The notes beneath the pieces were generated by a model. That model was given only the letters and a program-made list of their open reading frames with translations, did not search any database and had not been told where the DNA came from. From the NCBI GenBank assembly GCA_016295455.1, contig JAEDLE010000021.1, positions 1 through 32,444 of the forward strand: DNA of 32,444 nucleotides. The letters are read 5' to 3'. Numbering within the stretch: the stretch's first letter is position 1; every line of letters begins with the position of its first letter. The translations under genes were made by a program, and so were the position numbers. Shown here piece after piece: positions 8,376-16,252 of this stretch. The stretch is from Bacteroidales bacterium (GTDB lineage: Bacteria; Bacteroidota; Bacteroidia; Bacteroidales; UBA932).

Positions 8376-8984
8376 TCAGATTATCAGGGAATCGAGCCTT
8401 GCCACCACTACGGTGCGCGGGTCAAGCACTTCCACCACCTGCACCGGAGTGCCGGTAGGGAGTTCGGAGTCATCGGTGACGGCATTGTACTCCCTTATGG
8501 AGCCGTTGATGCTGATCTGCACCTTGCCTTCCCCGCTGCGTTTTGCAGGTATGCGGAGATATACGGTGCCGTGGCATCCCACCGCCGATTTGTAGAGATT
8601 GATGTTGCCGGACTGCTGCATGCTGCTCAGCGCCTTGAACATGTACATCACCGCCACCACCAGGCCTATTCCGACCAGCGAAGCCAGAAGGAAAAGCAGG
8701 AAGAGTGAGTTTACGCTGTCATAGAGCAGCACCGAAGTCCAGCCGAAGCCGAGACAGAAATTGATGAAATTCCTGAACGTGTAGAGATTCATCCCTGAAT
8801 GGCCCATGTCCGCAGCCTCGACGGAGAAGCCTGCATCCATGTCCAGGCTATCCAGATCGGAGCCGGAATCAGCTCCGACGAAAGTCATCACGGACTGAAC
8901 TACGAACACTAGAGAAGAAGCCAGGGTCAGACCCCAGAGAACCTTCAGCATTACACTGAGGGATGTCCACCATTCCATTATCAT
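8376..8984 (-). CDS. NfeD/YuaF-like membrane protein, flotillin partner
   Basis: This 202-residue protein has a hydrophobic N-terminal segment (about 12-37), an acidic extracytoplasmic loop, two further membrane segments (about 68-90 and 93-120), and a C-terminal soluble domain (about 130-202) with the pattern SAVGCHGTVYLRIPAKRSGEGKV and TPVQVVEVLDPRTVVVARL, as in NfeD-type OB folds. NfeD-like proteins are regularly encoded next to flotillins and are thought to act in the same membrane microdomains. The start could be the ATG at 8984 or the one at 8978 (MEWW). It is the first gene of the four-gene minus-strand group and has a good promoter upstream. Confidence 0.82.
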   Translation of the reverse strand: MIMEWWTSLSVMLKVLWGLTLASSLVFVVQSVMTFVGADSGSDLDSLDMDAGFSVEAADMGHSGMNLYTFRNFINFCLGFGWTSVLLYDSVNSLFLLFLLASLVGIGLVVAVMYMFKALSSMQQSGNINLYKSAVGCHGTVYLRIPAKRSGEGKVQISINGSIREYNAVTDDSELPTGTPVQVVEVLDPRTVVVARLDSLII

Positions 8985-9005
8985 TTGTTGTAACGTTTAT
9001 TGGGC

Positions 9006-9035
9006 GCAATATAGTAAAAATTTATCGTGTTACAA
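9006..9035 (-). promoter_or_regulatory. Predicted promoter of the NfeD-flotillin group
   Basis: On the minus strand a TTG (plus 9033-9035) is followed after exactly 19 nt by TATATTGC (plus 9006-9013), close to the Bacteroidota TTG-N19-TAnnTTTG promoter. It lies about 22-30 nt before the first ATG. Confidence 0.55.
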
Positions 9036-9044
9036 TAAATAATT

Positions 9045-9083
9045 AAAAAATTTTGCAGACCATGTCTCCATAGCCTGCAAAAA
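9045..9083 (-). terminator. Intrinsic terminator of galK
   Basis: On the minus strand a 14-bp stem (plus 9069-9082 pairing with 9051-9064, with two G-U pairs) closes a GAGA tetraloop and is followed by six T then T-rich sequence (plus 9045-9050). It sits 24 nt past the galK stop and just ahead of the NfeD promoter. Confidence 0.82.
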
Positions 9084-9106
9084 TGCATCATATGCGCACG
9101 AAAAGC

Positions 9107-10255
9107 CTAGAGTTCCCTCGCGCCGTCACCCGTCACAACGTCGAGTATCCTCGGCTCGCGTCCGTATTTTTCTGAATATGCCGACTTGACCGTGCTGATG
9201 AATCCGTCATAGAGCTCGTCCCTGACGAGGTTGACGGTACACCCGCCGAAGCCGCCGCCCATAACTCTGGAACCGGTTACTTCGCATCTGCGCGCAATCC
9301 TGTTGAGGAAATCCAGTTCCTCACAGCTCACCTCGTAGAGTCTGCTGAGCCCGAAGTGGGTCTGGTACATCAGTTCGCCTACGGTCTCATAGTCAGACCT
9401 TTCGAGGGCGTCGCACACGTCCAGCACTCTCTGCACCTCTCCTATCACATACTCTGCCCTGAGGAAATCTTCCTGCGATATCTCCTCCCTCACTTCCTCC
9501 AGCCATATGCGCTTGCTGTCGCTCAGGAACTCCACCTCCGGATGTCTCTTCCTTATCGCCTCGGCCGCCCTCTCGCAGGAATGTCTCCTGTCGTTATATG
9601 CCGACGAGGCCAGCTGATGTTTGACTCCTGAATCCACCAGCACAAGCCTGTAGCCCTCGGGGTTGAAAGGGAAGTATTTGTATTCCAGAGTCTTGCAGTT
9701 GAGCCTTATGAGGCTGCCCTGTTTTCCGAACACTGAAGCGAACTGGTCCATTATTCCGCACTTGGTCCCGCAGTAATTATGCTCTGTAGACTGGCCTATC
9801 CTGGCAAGTGTGAACTTGTCCAGGCCGTTGCCATATACCTCGTTCAGGCCGAAAGCAAAGGCGCTCTCGAGCGCTGCGGATGAGGAAAGGCCCGCACCGA
9901 GGGGCACGTCGCCCGCGAACACTGCGTCGAAGCCCTCTACCTTGCCGCCTCTCTTCAGGGTCTCGCGGCATACTCCGAAGATGTAGCGTGCCCAGAGCTG
10001 CTCCGGAAGGTCTTCCTCCGCAAGTCCGAACTCCGACATCCCGTCAAAATCCACGGACCATACCCTTACGGTATCGCCCCCGTTTGGCCTCATCGTGACG
10101 GTGATTCCGCAGCTTATGGCTCCGGGGAAAACATAACCGCCGTTGTAGTCAGTGTGCTCGCCGATGAGATTGATTCTCCCGGCTGAAGCGAAAGTCCTGC
10201 CGTCCCCTCCGAAGAGAGAGGCGAACTTTTCCTCTACCAATTGTTTAATGCTCAT
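9107..10255 (-). CDS. galK: Galactokinase
   Basis: GalK phosphorylates alpha-D-galactose with ATP to galactose 1-phosphate, the first step of the Leloir pathway. The 382-residue length is standard. The GalK signature GRINLIGEHTDYNGG is at 26-40, the GHMP ATP-binding motif PLGAGLSSSAA at 118-128, and the C-terminal GGGFGGCTVNLV motif is near 338. No galT, galE, galM or galactose transporter lies in the window, so the pathway is split in this genome. It lies 39 nt downstream of metY on the same strand, and no convincing separate promoter is visible in that gap; read-through from metY is possible but would be functionally odd. A good terminator follows. Confidence 0.97.
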   Translation of the reverse strand: MSIKQLVEEKFASLFGGDGRTFASAGRINLIGEHTDYNGGYVFPGAISCGITVTMRPNGGDTVRVWSVDFDGMSEFGLAEEDLPEQLWARYIFGVCRETLKRGGKVEGFDAVFAGDVPLGAGLSSSAALESAFAFGLNEVYGNGLDKFTLARIGQSTEHNYCGTKCGIMDQFASVFGKQGSLIRLNCKTLEYKYFPFNPEGYRLVLVDSGVKHQLASSAYNDRRHSCERAAEAIRKRHPEVEFLSDSKRIWLEEVREEISQEDFLRAEYVIGEVQRVLDVCDALERSDYETVGELMYQTHFGLSRLYEVSCEELDFLNRIARRCEVTGSRVMGGGFGGCTVNLVRDELYDGFISTVKSAYSEKYGREPRILDVVTGDGAREL

Positions 10256-10294
10256 ATTCAGTGGTTCAGATTAATGTTGTCGGTGCAAGGGCGC

Positions 10295-11575
10295 TCAGGC
10301 CTGGAGAGCCTGCTCGATGTCGGCTATGATGTCTTCCACATCTTCTATTCCGACAGAGAGCCTCATCAGGTCAGGAGCCACTCCCGCCTCCACAAGCTGC
10401 TCGTCTGAAAGCTGCCTGTGGGTGTGGCTTGCAGGATGGAGTATGCAGGTGCGGGCGTCTGCAACGTGGGTGACTATGCATATCATCCTGAGATGGTCCA
10501 TGAAGCGCTCGGCATCCTCGCGGGTGCCCTTGAGTCCGAATGAGAGCACTCCGCAGCTGCCCTTAGGCAGATACTTGCACGCCAGTTCGTGATACCTGTC
10601 TCCCGGAAGGTCGCAGTATTTCACCCAGGCGACCTTAGGATGCGCTTGAAGATACCTGGCTACGGCAAGGGCGTTTGAACAATGCCTTTCCATCCTCAGG
10701 TGCAGGGTCTCGAGACCTATGTTCAGAAGGAAGGCGTTGTGAGGGGAAGGAATGGATCCCAGATCCCTCATCAGCTGGGCGGTGCACTTGGTTATGTACG
10801 CGAGACGGCCGAATTTCTTGGTGTATGTTATGCCGTGATATGACTCGTCAGGAGTGGTCAGGCCGGGAAAACGCTCAGCATTGGCCTCCCAGTCGAAGTT
10901 GCCGCTGTCGACTACCGCTCCGCCCACTACCATCGCGTGGCCGTCCATATACTTGGTGGTGGAATGGGTGACTATGTCGGCTCCCCATTCGAAAGGCCTG
11001 CAGTTGATCGGGGTGGCGAAGGTGTTGTCCACAATGAGCGGAACGCCGTGGCTGTGCGCCAGACGCGCGAATTTCTCCACGTCCAGCACATTCATGCTGG
11101 GATTGGATATCATCTCGCCGAACACGCACTTGGTGTTTGGACGGAAAGCCTTGGCGATTTCCTCTTCCGATGCGTCGGCATCGACGAAGGTGGTCTCTAT
11201 ACCCAGCTTCTTCAGGGTCACCCCGAAGAGGTTGAAGGTTCCGCCATATATCTGGGAAGTGCTGACGATATGGTCTCCCGCCTGGCATATGTTGAACACC
11301 GCGTAGAAATTGGCGGCCTGGCCGGATGAGGTCAGAATGGCAGCAACACCACCCTCGAGATCGGCTATCTTCCTGGCTACGGCATCATTGGTAGGATTGG
11401 CCAGCCTGGTGTAGAAATAACCCTCCGCCTCAAGGTCGAAGAGTTTGCCCATCTCCTCGCTTGATTCATACTTGAATGTCGTGCTCTGATAAATCGGGAG
11501 CACCCTGGGCTCGCCGTTCTTCGGTTCCCATCCGCCCTGTATGCATATGGTGGCGGCTTTCTTCCTGTTTTCCAT
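10295..11575 (-). CDS. metY: O-acetylhomoserine sulfhydrylase / aminocarboxypropyltransferase
   Basis: This PLP enzyme of the Cys/Met metabolism family makes homocysteine from O-acetylhomoserine and sulfide. From the ATG at 11575 (MENRKKAATICIQGGW) it is 426 residues, the usual MetY length. The PLP lysine is Lys208 in THSTTKYMDGH; YTRLANPT (55-62) and SSGQAANF (83-90) are the substrate and cofactor loops, and the large insert with FGLKGTREDAERFM near the C terminus favours MetY over MetB/MetC. The reading frame is open to a start at 11677, but that adds 34 non-conserved residues across the promoter and palindrome. A promoter and an 18-nt dyad precede the chosen start. Confidence 0.92.
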   Translation of the reverse strand: MENRKKAATICIQGGWEPKNGEPRVLPIYQSTTFKYESSEEMGKLFDLEAEGYFYTRLANPTNDAVARKIADLEGGVAAILTSSGQAANFYAVFNICQAGDHIVSTSQIYGGTFNLFGVTLKKLGIETTFVDADASEEEIAKAFRPNTKCVFGEMISNPSMNVLDVEKFARLAHSHGVPLIVDNTFATPINCRPFEWGADIVTHSTTKYMDGHAMVVGGAVVDSGNFDWEANAERFPGLTTPDESYHGITYTKKFGRLAYITKCTAQLMRDLGSIPSPHNAFLLNIGLETLHLRMERHCSNALAVARYLQAHPKVAWVKYCDLPGDRYHELACKYLPKGSCGVLSFGLKGTREDAERFMDHLRMICIVTHVADARTCILHPASHTHRQLSDEQLVEAGVAPDLMRLSVGIEDVEDIIADIEQALQA

Positions 11576-11607
11576 TTTGAGTTGTCTGTTAGTCCGTGTT
11601 ATATGGT

Positions 11608-11625
11608 GTTTCGCACTTGCGAAAC
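11608..11625. promoter_or_regulatory. 18-nt perfect palindrome in the metY leader
   Basis: GTTTCGCACTTGCGAAAC is two perfect 8-nt arms around a 2-nt centre, about 33 nt ahead of the metY ATG and downstream of its predicted promoter. It could be an operator for a dimeric regulator or a leader hairpin (GTTTCGC - AAGT - GCGAAAC in the transcript). A near copy lies in the sdhA leader at 25038-25055. Confidence 0.6.
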
Positions 11626-11652
11626 CGGTATTATTCATTTTTAACTGAGCTG

Positions 11653-11684
11653 CTAATTTAGTGAATAATCTCCACATGACACAA
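11653..11684 (-). promoter_or_regulatory. Predicted promoter of metY
   Basis: On the minus strand TTG (plus 11682-11684) is followed after 21 nt by TAAATTAG (plus 11653-11660), one mismatch from TAnnTTTG. It would give a leader of about 70 nt that includes the 18-nt palindrome. Confidence 0.5.
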
Positions 11685-11692
11685 CATTATGC

Positions 11693-12652
11693 TCACTCGG
11701 GACCGTGGATTACCAACAGCACGGGACAATGGTCGCTCACTCCGCCCAGATAGCGGGGTCCCGAATATGTCCTCAGGGGCTTGTAGCCCGTATGGACATT
11801 GTCCCAGGTCATCAGGAACGGGATACTGACTATGCTCATCCTGCTGTTGCCGGCAAGACTTGGAGATACCAGGAACATATCTATGAGTTCCCATATCCCG
11901 TCATAGCGTATTGTGCCCCTGCCTCTGAATCCGGGGTCATCCCCGAGGTTGACCAGCGGAAAGGCACCCGCGCAACGGACATTTCCGGGTGTATCGTTGA
12001 AATCGCCCGTCGCGATGACGGACCGGTAGCCGCAGCGTGACAGGGAGTCCGTAACGGCCTCCAGGGCGGCCAGGGCGGCATCCCTGCGCCAGTCAGTGTC
12101 CCCGCCGCCATATTTCGAAGGATGATGGTTCACGAGCAAGGCCAGGGAATCCCCCTCCGCGGTCAGGAAAGAGGCCGAGAGTATGTCCCTGGTCTTGAGT
12201 CCCGGAGCCTCCACTTTCACGGGACGGGAAGAAAGCAGCCTGAGGCGCGAACTCCTGTAAAGCAGGGCCACGTCTATTCCTCTGGGGTCAGGGGAATCGT
12301 AATGGACTATCCTGTAGCCATATTTCCGCAGGGAAGTCTCCTCAATAAGGCAGTGGAGCACGTAGGCATTCTCGACCTCGGCAACGGCGAAAATGTCGGG
12401 CACGTCACCATATTCATCGGAGGTCAGGAGCACGGCCTTGCATATGTACGAGCATTTTGCGAGCATGCGGCGACGGGTCCAGTGTCTCGCTCCGGAGGCG
12501 GAGAATTCCCTGTCGGAGTCACCTTTCCCTCCGTCACGGTTGTCGAAGAAGTTTTCAAGATTCCAGAACATAATGCGCAGCGTGTCGTCCCCCGAGGCCG
12601 GGAGGCAGGCCAGGTACAGGGACAAAGCCAATATGGTCAGACATTTCTTCAT
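11693..12652 (-). CDS. Secreted endonuclease/exonuclease/phosphatase family protein
   Basis: From the ATG at 12652 the protein is 319 residues with a clear signal peptide (MKKCLTILALSLYLACLPAS), so it is probably periplasmic or exported. The mature part has the EEP fold motifs: LRIMFWNLENFFD (25-37) with the metal-site Asn/Glu, VAEVEN, NHHPSKYGG, the catalytic ATGDFNDTPGN and the C-terminal SDHCPV. The family includes DNase I-like nucleases and phosphoesterases; the substrate cannot be told. A start six codons upstream at 12670 exists but would spoil the signal peptide. It ends about 10 nt before the metY promoter region and is on the same strand. Confidence 0.87.
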   Translation of the reverse strand: MKKCLTILALSLYLACLPASGDDTLRIMFWNLENFFDNRDGGKGDSDREFSASGARHWTRRRMLAKCSYICKAVLLTSDEYGDVPDIFAVAEVENAYVLHCLIEETSLRKYGYRIVHYDSPDPRGIDVALLYRSSRLRLLSSRPVKVEAPGLKTRDILSASFLTAEGDSLALLVNHHPSKYGGGDTDWRRDAALAALEAVTDSLSRCGYRSVIATGDFNDTPGNVRCAGAFPLVNLGDDPGFRGRGTIRYDGIWELIDMFLVSPSLAGNSRMSIVSIPFLMTWDNVHTGYKPLRTYSGPRYLGGVSDHCPVLLVIHGPE

Positions 12653-12707
12653 GGCCCCCAAGAAAGTCATTATTGTCCATATCGGGGTAAAGAATCATAT
12701 AAATTGC

Positions 12708-12715
12708 TAACTTTG
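12708..12715 (+). promoter_or_regulatory. Predicted -7 box of ychF promoter
   Basis: TAACTTTG matches TAnnTTTG exactly, 19 nt before the ychF ATG. No well-placed TTG -33 element was found. Confidence 0.6.
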
Positions 12716-12734
12716 TCCTCTAAAAATTCAAGAA

Positions 12735-13835
12735 ATGTCTCTCAAATGTGGAATAGTAGGACTGCCTAACGTCGGCAAGTCAACTCTTTTCAATTGCATA
12801 AGCTCGGGAAAGGCTCAGAGCGCCAATTTCCCTTTCTGCACCATTGAACCGAACCTCGGCTCGACCAACGTGCCCGACAGAAGACTGGATGTGCTCACTG
12901 AAATATGCCAACCTAAACGCACGGTTCCTGCCACTGTGGATATTGTCGACATAGCCGGTCTGGTGAAGGGCGCAAGCAAGGGAGAGGGCCTCGGAAACCA
13001 GTTCCTCGCCAACATTCGCGAGACCGACGCCATACTGCACGTGCTCAGATGTTTCGATGACGGAAATATAGTTCACGTGGACGGCAGCGTGGATCCGGTC
13101 AGGGACAAGGGTGTGATAGACGTTGAACTCCAGATCAAGGACCTCGAGACGGTGGAGGCCAGACTGGCCAAGGTTCAGAAACAGGCGAAGATAGGTGCTG
13201 ACAAGGATGCCAGGAAACTGTGCGACCTGCTTGAGAGATATCGTGCAGCCCTGCTGGAGGGACGTTCCTGCCGCAGCGTTGAACTCGCCGAAGACGAGGA
13301 AGCGATGGCCAGGGACCTGTTCCTGCTCACCAACAAGAAAGTGCTATATGTCTGCAACGTGGATGAGGCTTCCGCAGCCAAAGGCAATGCATATGTGGAT
13401 GCGGTTCGCGAGGCTGTAAAGGATGAGGATGCCGAGGTGATGGTCATCGCTGCAAAGACTGAAGCTGAAATTGCTGAAATAGAGAGTTACGAGGACCGCC
13501 AGATGTTCCTGGAGGAACTGGGCCTCGAGGAGTCCGGTGTAGTGAGACTCATACAGAGCGCCTACCACCTGCTTGGTCTGCAGACCTTCTTCACCGCCGG
13601 TGCCGACGAGTGCCGCGCCTGGACCATACACAGGGGAGACAAGGCTCCGAAGGCCGCAGGAGTCATCCACAGCGACTTCGAGAAGGGTTTCATCCGCGCA
13701 GAAGTCATCAAATATGACGATTACGTGAACTACAAGACCGAAGCGGCCGTAAGAGCTGCCGGAAAAATGGGAGTCGAAGGTAAGGAATATGTCGTCCAGG
13801 ACGGCGACATCATGCACTTCCTGTTCAACGTCTGA
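12735..13835 (+). CDS. ychF: Redox-regulated ATPase YchF (Obg family)
   Basis: The 366-residue protein starts MSLKCGIVGLPNVGKSTLF with the P-loop GLPNVGKS at 8-15, followed by TVDIVDIAGLVKGASKGEGL (switch II) and FLANIRETDA. In place of the GTPase NKxD motif it has NVDE in VLYVCNVDE, the hallmark of YchF proteins that prefer ATP. A coiled-coil insert lies at about 135-190 and a C-terminal TGS domain contains AWTIHRGDKAP and GFIRAEVI. YchF associates with ribosomes and is linked to stress and translation fidelity. It is a monocistronic gene against the leftward trend on this side of the window. Confidence 0.96.
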   Translation: MSLKCGIVGLPNVGKSTLFNCISSGKAQSANFPFCTIEPNLGSTNVPDRRLDVLTEICQPKRTVPATVDIVDIAGLVKGASKGEGLGNQFLANIRETDAILHVLRCFDDGNIVHVDGSVDPVRDKGVIDVELQIKDLETVEARLAKVQKQAKIGADKDARKLCDLLERYRAALLEGRSCRSVELAEDEEAMARDLFLLTNKKVLYVCNVDEASAAKGNAYVDAVREAVKDEDAEVMVIAAKTEAEIAEIESYEDRQMFLEELGLEESGVVRLIQSAYHLLGLQTFFTAGADECRAWTIHRGDKAPKAAGVIHSDFEKGFIRAEVIKYDDYVNYKTEAAVRAAGKMGVEGKEYVVQDGDIMHFLFNV

Positions 13836-13855
13836 ATAAGATTCTGCTGCCAGGT

Positions 13856-13903
13856 TGGCCTATGGCTCCGCGAGAGCGTGGCTGGCCGCAGTTTTGTAAT
13901 TTT
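13856..13903 (+). terminator. Possible terminator after ychF
   Basis: A GC-rich imperfect hairpin (GGCC outer arms at about 13857-13860 and 13884-13887, inner GCTC/GAGC stem) is followed by a GCAG then T-rich sequence at 13892-13903. The stem has an internal loop, so this is a weak call. Confidence 0.4.
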
Positions 13904-13937
13904 GTTGTAATTTCATATTCCAACTATGAAATTACAA
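13892..13937. repeat. AT-rich dyad with an extra half-site between ychF and the PpiD-like gene
   Basis: A perfect 13-bp inverted repeat (13905-13917 with 13925-13937, 7-nt loop) is preceded by a further direct copy of its arm, TTGTAATTT at 13894-13902. The single right-hand arm can therefore pair with either left copy. It sits in a convergent gap and could be an AT-rich terminator or a protein-binding site. Confidence 0.6.
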
Positions 13938-14005
13938 AACATTTATTACATATCTTCAACGACGAGAGGTCAGTCTACTATCAACTCACTATGCGGAACA
14001 CACAG

Positions 14006-14033
14006 AGAGGCCAACCCATAAGGGTCGGCCTCT
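14006..14033 (-). terminator. Stem-loop downstream of the PpiD-like gene
   Basis: Twelve-base arms (14006-14017 and 14022-14033) enclose a 4-nt loop. On the minus strand the only imperfection is a G-U pair, whereas on the plus strand it is an A-C mismatch, so it suits the minus-strand transcript ending at 14066. There is no strong T run after it. Confidence 0.6.
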
Positions 14034-14065
14034 GTCATATGAATCGGAATCTATATCAGGGAATC

Positions 14066-16159
14066 CTAGAAGAATCTTGCCCTGTTGTCCTTGACCTCAG
14101 CGTCATCCATCATCACAGGGATGATCATCTGGGTGTTGTAGCTTGAATACTGGGCGTCACGAGCCTTGGCGTCATCCTCGGTATAGTAAGCGCCGGTGTC
14201 CCTTCCGGTCACCTGGAATACATACACACCGACCTGACCTACTACCGGACCGCAGATCTTGCCCTCCGGAGCGACTGAAAGCGCACCGATGAAAGCAGGA
14301 TCGAGACCCTGGCTGTTGAGAGAAGAGAAAGCGATGCCGCTCTGGCTGCTTACAGAAGCATTCAGGCTCTCTGCAATGGTCTCAAGGCTGCTCTGACCGG
14401 CCATCTTGGTCTTGACCTCCTCAGCCACCTTCTGTCCCATCTTCTCGAACTCGAGACGCTGGCGGATCACGCTTGCAGCCTCGTTGACGGTAGCATAGCC
14501 CTCCTTATGCACAGCCTTGACGGTAGCGACAAAGAAGTAGTTGTTGTCTATGGTCATGATGTTGGAAACCTTGCCGGCCTTGTTGTCAAAGGCCCAGCGG
14601 GTAACCTCCTTGGTGTTTGCGATTGAACCGAGGCTCTCAGAGCTCTCGAGCATGTTGTTCACAGGATGGGAGTACACACCGAGTTCCTGTACTGCGCTCC
14701 TGTAGTTCTCGTAGCTTCCGGCAGCCTTGGTCGCGAACTCGTTGGCCTGGGCATAGAAGCTGTTGAAGGTCTCCTTGCTTGCGAGAGACTCCTTCTCGAA
14801 TATGGCAACCTGCTTTTTCTCCACAGGCTTGCTCTTCTGGGATACGAGCACCACGTGTGTGCCGTACTGGGTCTTGAGCACGAATGGCTCACCGGTCTTG
14901 GCCATGAACACAGACTCGAAGCCAGGTATCATATAGCTCTGGGTCATCCAACCGATGTTTCCGAGTTCTCCGTCAGCCATTGAACCGCTGTCGAGAGAAT
15001 GGCTTGCGGCAAGGTTGGAGATGTTCTCACCCTTCTTTATCTCGTTCACGAGGCTGTCAGCAACCTGCGCAGCATCGGTACCCTGAAGAAGGATATGTTT
15101 CACATATGCCGAATCAGGAACCATTCTGGTGTCCATAACCCTTGCAACAAAGAAGCTGTTGCCCTTGGTGATGATGTCCGAAACCTTAGCGTCACCTGAC
15201 CATACGAAGTTGTCGATGTCTGAAGAAACGGTGTTGAGTTCACCCTTCTTGTACCAATATTCAGAATAGCTGCGGTCAGAGTTCTTGAGAAGGAAAGCCT
15301 TCACGTTGTCGGTGGTGGCGAACTCCTCGTAGGCATCCGCAACGGTCTGCCTGGTGGCTTCGATATCGGTAGCTGAAGGCACAACCTCATACACTACATA
15401 CTCGATGTCGCGGCTGGCCTGCTGGCGGAAGAACTTCTTGTGGCTGTTGTAATAGTTCTTTATCTCGTTGTCGCTGACCACGATGGTGGAATCGATCTGA
15501 TAGCCGTAAGGAATCATCACGAAGTTCACGTCGGTGGTGTTGTTGTTGTCCGCAACCTCGTTGCGCAGGTCAAGAGCGTTCACGAAGCTGGCCTCGGTGA
15601 AGAGGGAATTATATTTCTGTGAATACTGGTTGTTCACGATGGAGTTCTGGAGATAGTTCCAGTAAATCCTGTAGCTGCCGCTCTGGTCGGCATTCATTGC
15701 CTGGATGAAGGCAGAAAGCTGATCCTTTGAGAAGTTGCCGTTCTCGTCAAGGAAAACAGGGTTCTGGGAGATGAGCGGAGAAAGGTTGTCTCCTGTAGTG
15801 AGGTTCACGACCTCGGCCTCTCCTACAGAGATGCCGGCATCCATTGCCTTTCTCACGAAGAGATGTTTGTAGATAAGGTTCTGCCAAGCTGCATTTCTTG
15901 CCTGCGCCTGTGCCTCGGCACCCTGTGCGGATGAACCTGACAAAAGTTCGCTGACAGTGGTCATCTCCTGGACGTCAGCCTGGAAGTCATTGTAAGATAT
16001 GGACTTGCCATTGATTTCGCCGACGTCATTCTTGGATGACATTGACTGAAGAGATGAAATGATCTGGCTCGGGTCAACGATGAATGACAGCAATCCAAGT
16101 GCAATGATTATGGATGCTGCAACACCGAATTTAACGCGAATTTTTTCGAGTACTGCCAT
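14066..16159 (-). CDS. PpiD/SurA-like periplasmic peptidyl-prolyl isomerase and chaperone
   Basis: From the ATG at 16159 (MAVLEKIRVKFG) the protein is 697 residues. A single N-terminal membrane anchor (about 10-28; ASIIIALGLLSFIV) is followed by a SurA_N-like chaperone region with the conserved EINGKSISYNDF segment. A parvulin domain lies at about 335-450, marked by YVKHILLQG, SMADGELGNIGWMT and VLKTQYGTHVVLV. A second region resembling a degenerate parvulin or C-terminal chaperone lobe follows. This is the PpiD architecture: a periplasm-facing, inner-membrane-anchored folding factor for outer-membrane proteins. An upstream in-frame start at 16192 adds 11 polar residues that PpiD proteins normally lack. 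It is the last gene of the coaX-lptC group. Confidence 0.9.
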   Translation of the reverse strand: MAVLEKIRVKFGVAASIIIALGLLSFIVDPSQIISSLQSMSSKNDVGEINGKSISYNDFQADVQEMTTVSELLSGSSAQGAEAQAQARNAAWQNLIYKHLFVRKAMDAGISVGEAEVVNLTTGDNLSPLISQNPVFLDENGNFSKDQLSAFIQAMNADQSGSYRIYWNYLQNSIVNNQYSQKYNSLFTEASFVNALDLRNEVADNNNTTDVNFVMIPYGYQIDSTIVVSDNEIKNYYNSHKKFFRQQASRDIEYVVYEVVPSATDIEATRQTVADAYEEFATTDNVKAFLLKNSDRSYSEYWYKKGELNTVSSDIDNFVWSGDAKVSDIITKGNSFFVARVMDTRMVPDSAYVKHILLQGTDAAQVADSLVNEIKKGENISNLAASHSLDSGSMADGELGNIGWMTQSYMIPGFESVFMAKTGEPFVLKTQYGTHVVLVSQKSKPVEKKQVAIFEKESLASKETFNSFYAQANEFATKAAGSYENYRSAVQELGVYSHPVNNMLESSESLGSIANTKEVTRWAFDNKAGKVSNIMTIDNNYFFVATVKAVHKEGYATVNEAASVIRQRLEFEKMGQKVAEEVKTKMAGQSSLETIAESLNASVSSQSGIAFSSLNSQGLDPAFIGALSVAPEGKICGPVVGQVGVYVFQVTGRDTGAYYTEDDAKARDAQYSSYNTQMIIPVMMDDAEVKDNRARFF

Positions 16160-16201
16160 ATTGTTATTTGATTTTTGATTCTTCTGATGCAATCAAGGGT
16201 G

Positions 16202-16209
16202 CTAAGATA
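16202..16209 (-). promoter_or_regulatory. Weak candidate -7 box before the PpiD-like gene
   Basis: Minus-strand TATCTTAG differs from TAnnTTTG at one position and lies in the 93-nt gap after lptC, about 43 nt ahead of the ATG. No -33 element was seen at normal spacing. It may give this chaperone its own promoter. Confidence 0.35.
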
Positions 16210-16252
16210 GTAATTTTCCGTCAATTCGCCATCGCTTTGAAGATAAAGGAGT

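Noticed and set aside
11576..11660. SAM riboswitch ahead of metY
   Set aside because: The short leader lacks the conserved cores of SAM-I or SAM-II; only a simple palindrome is present.
11576..11677. Longer metY start adding 34 residues
   Set aside because: The extension would read across the predicted promoter and palindrome, and MetY proteins normally begin at the MENRKKAATICIQGGW-like segment.
13071..13082. Third parS-like site GTTCACGTGGAC in ychF
   Set aside because: It lacks the conserved outer bases and symmetry of parS and probably arises by chance from coding sequence.
13891..13940. Lone CRISPR repeat between ychF and the PpiD-like gene
   Set aside because: The dyad occurs once, with no spacer array, no cas gene and no tracrRNA-like sequence nearby.
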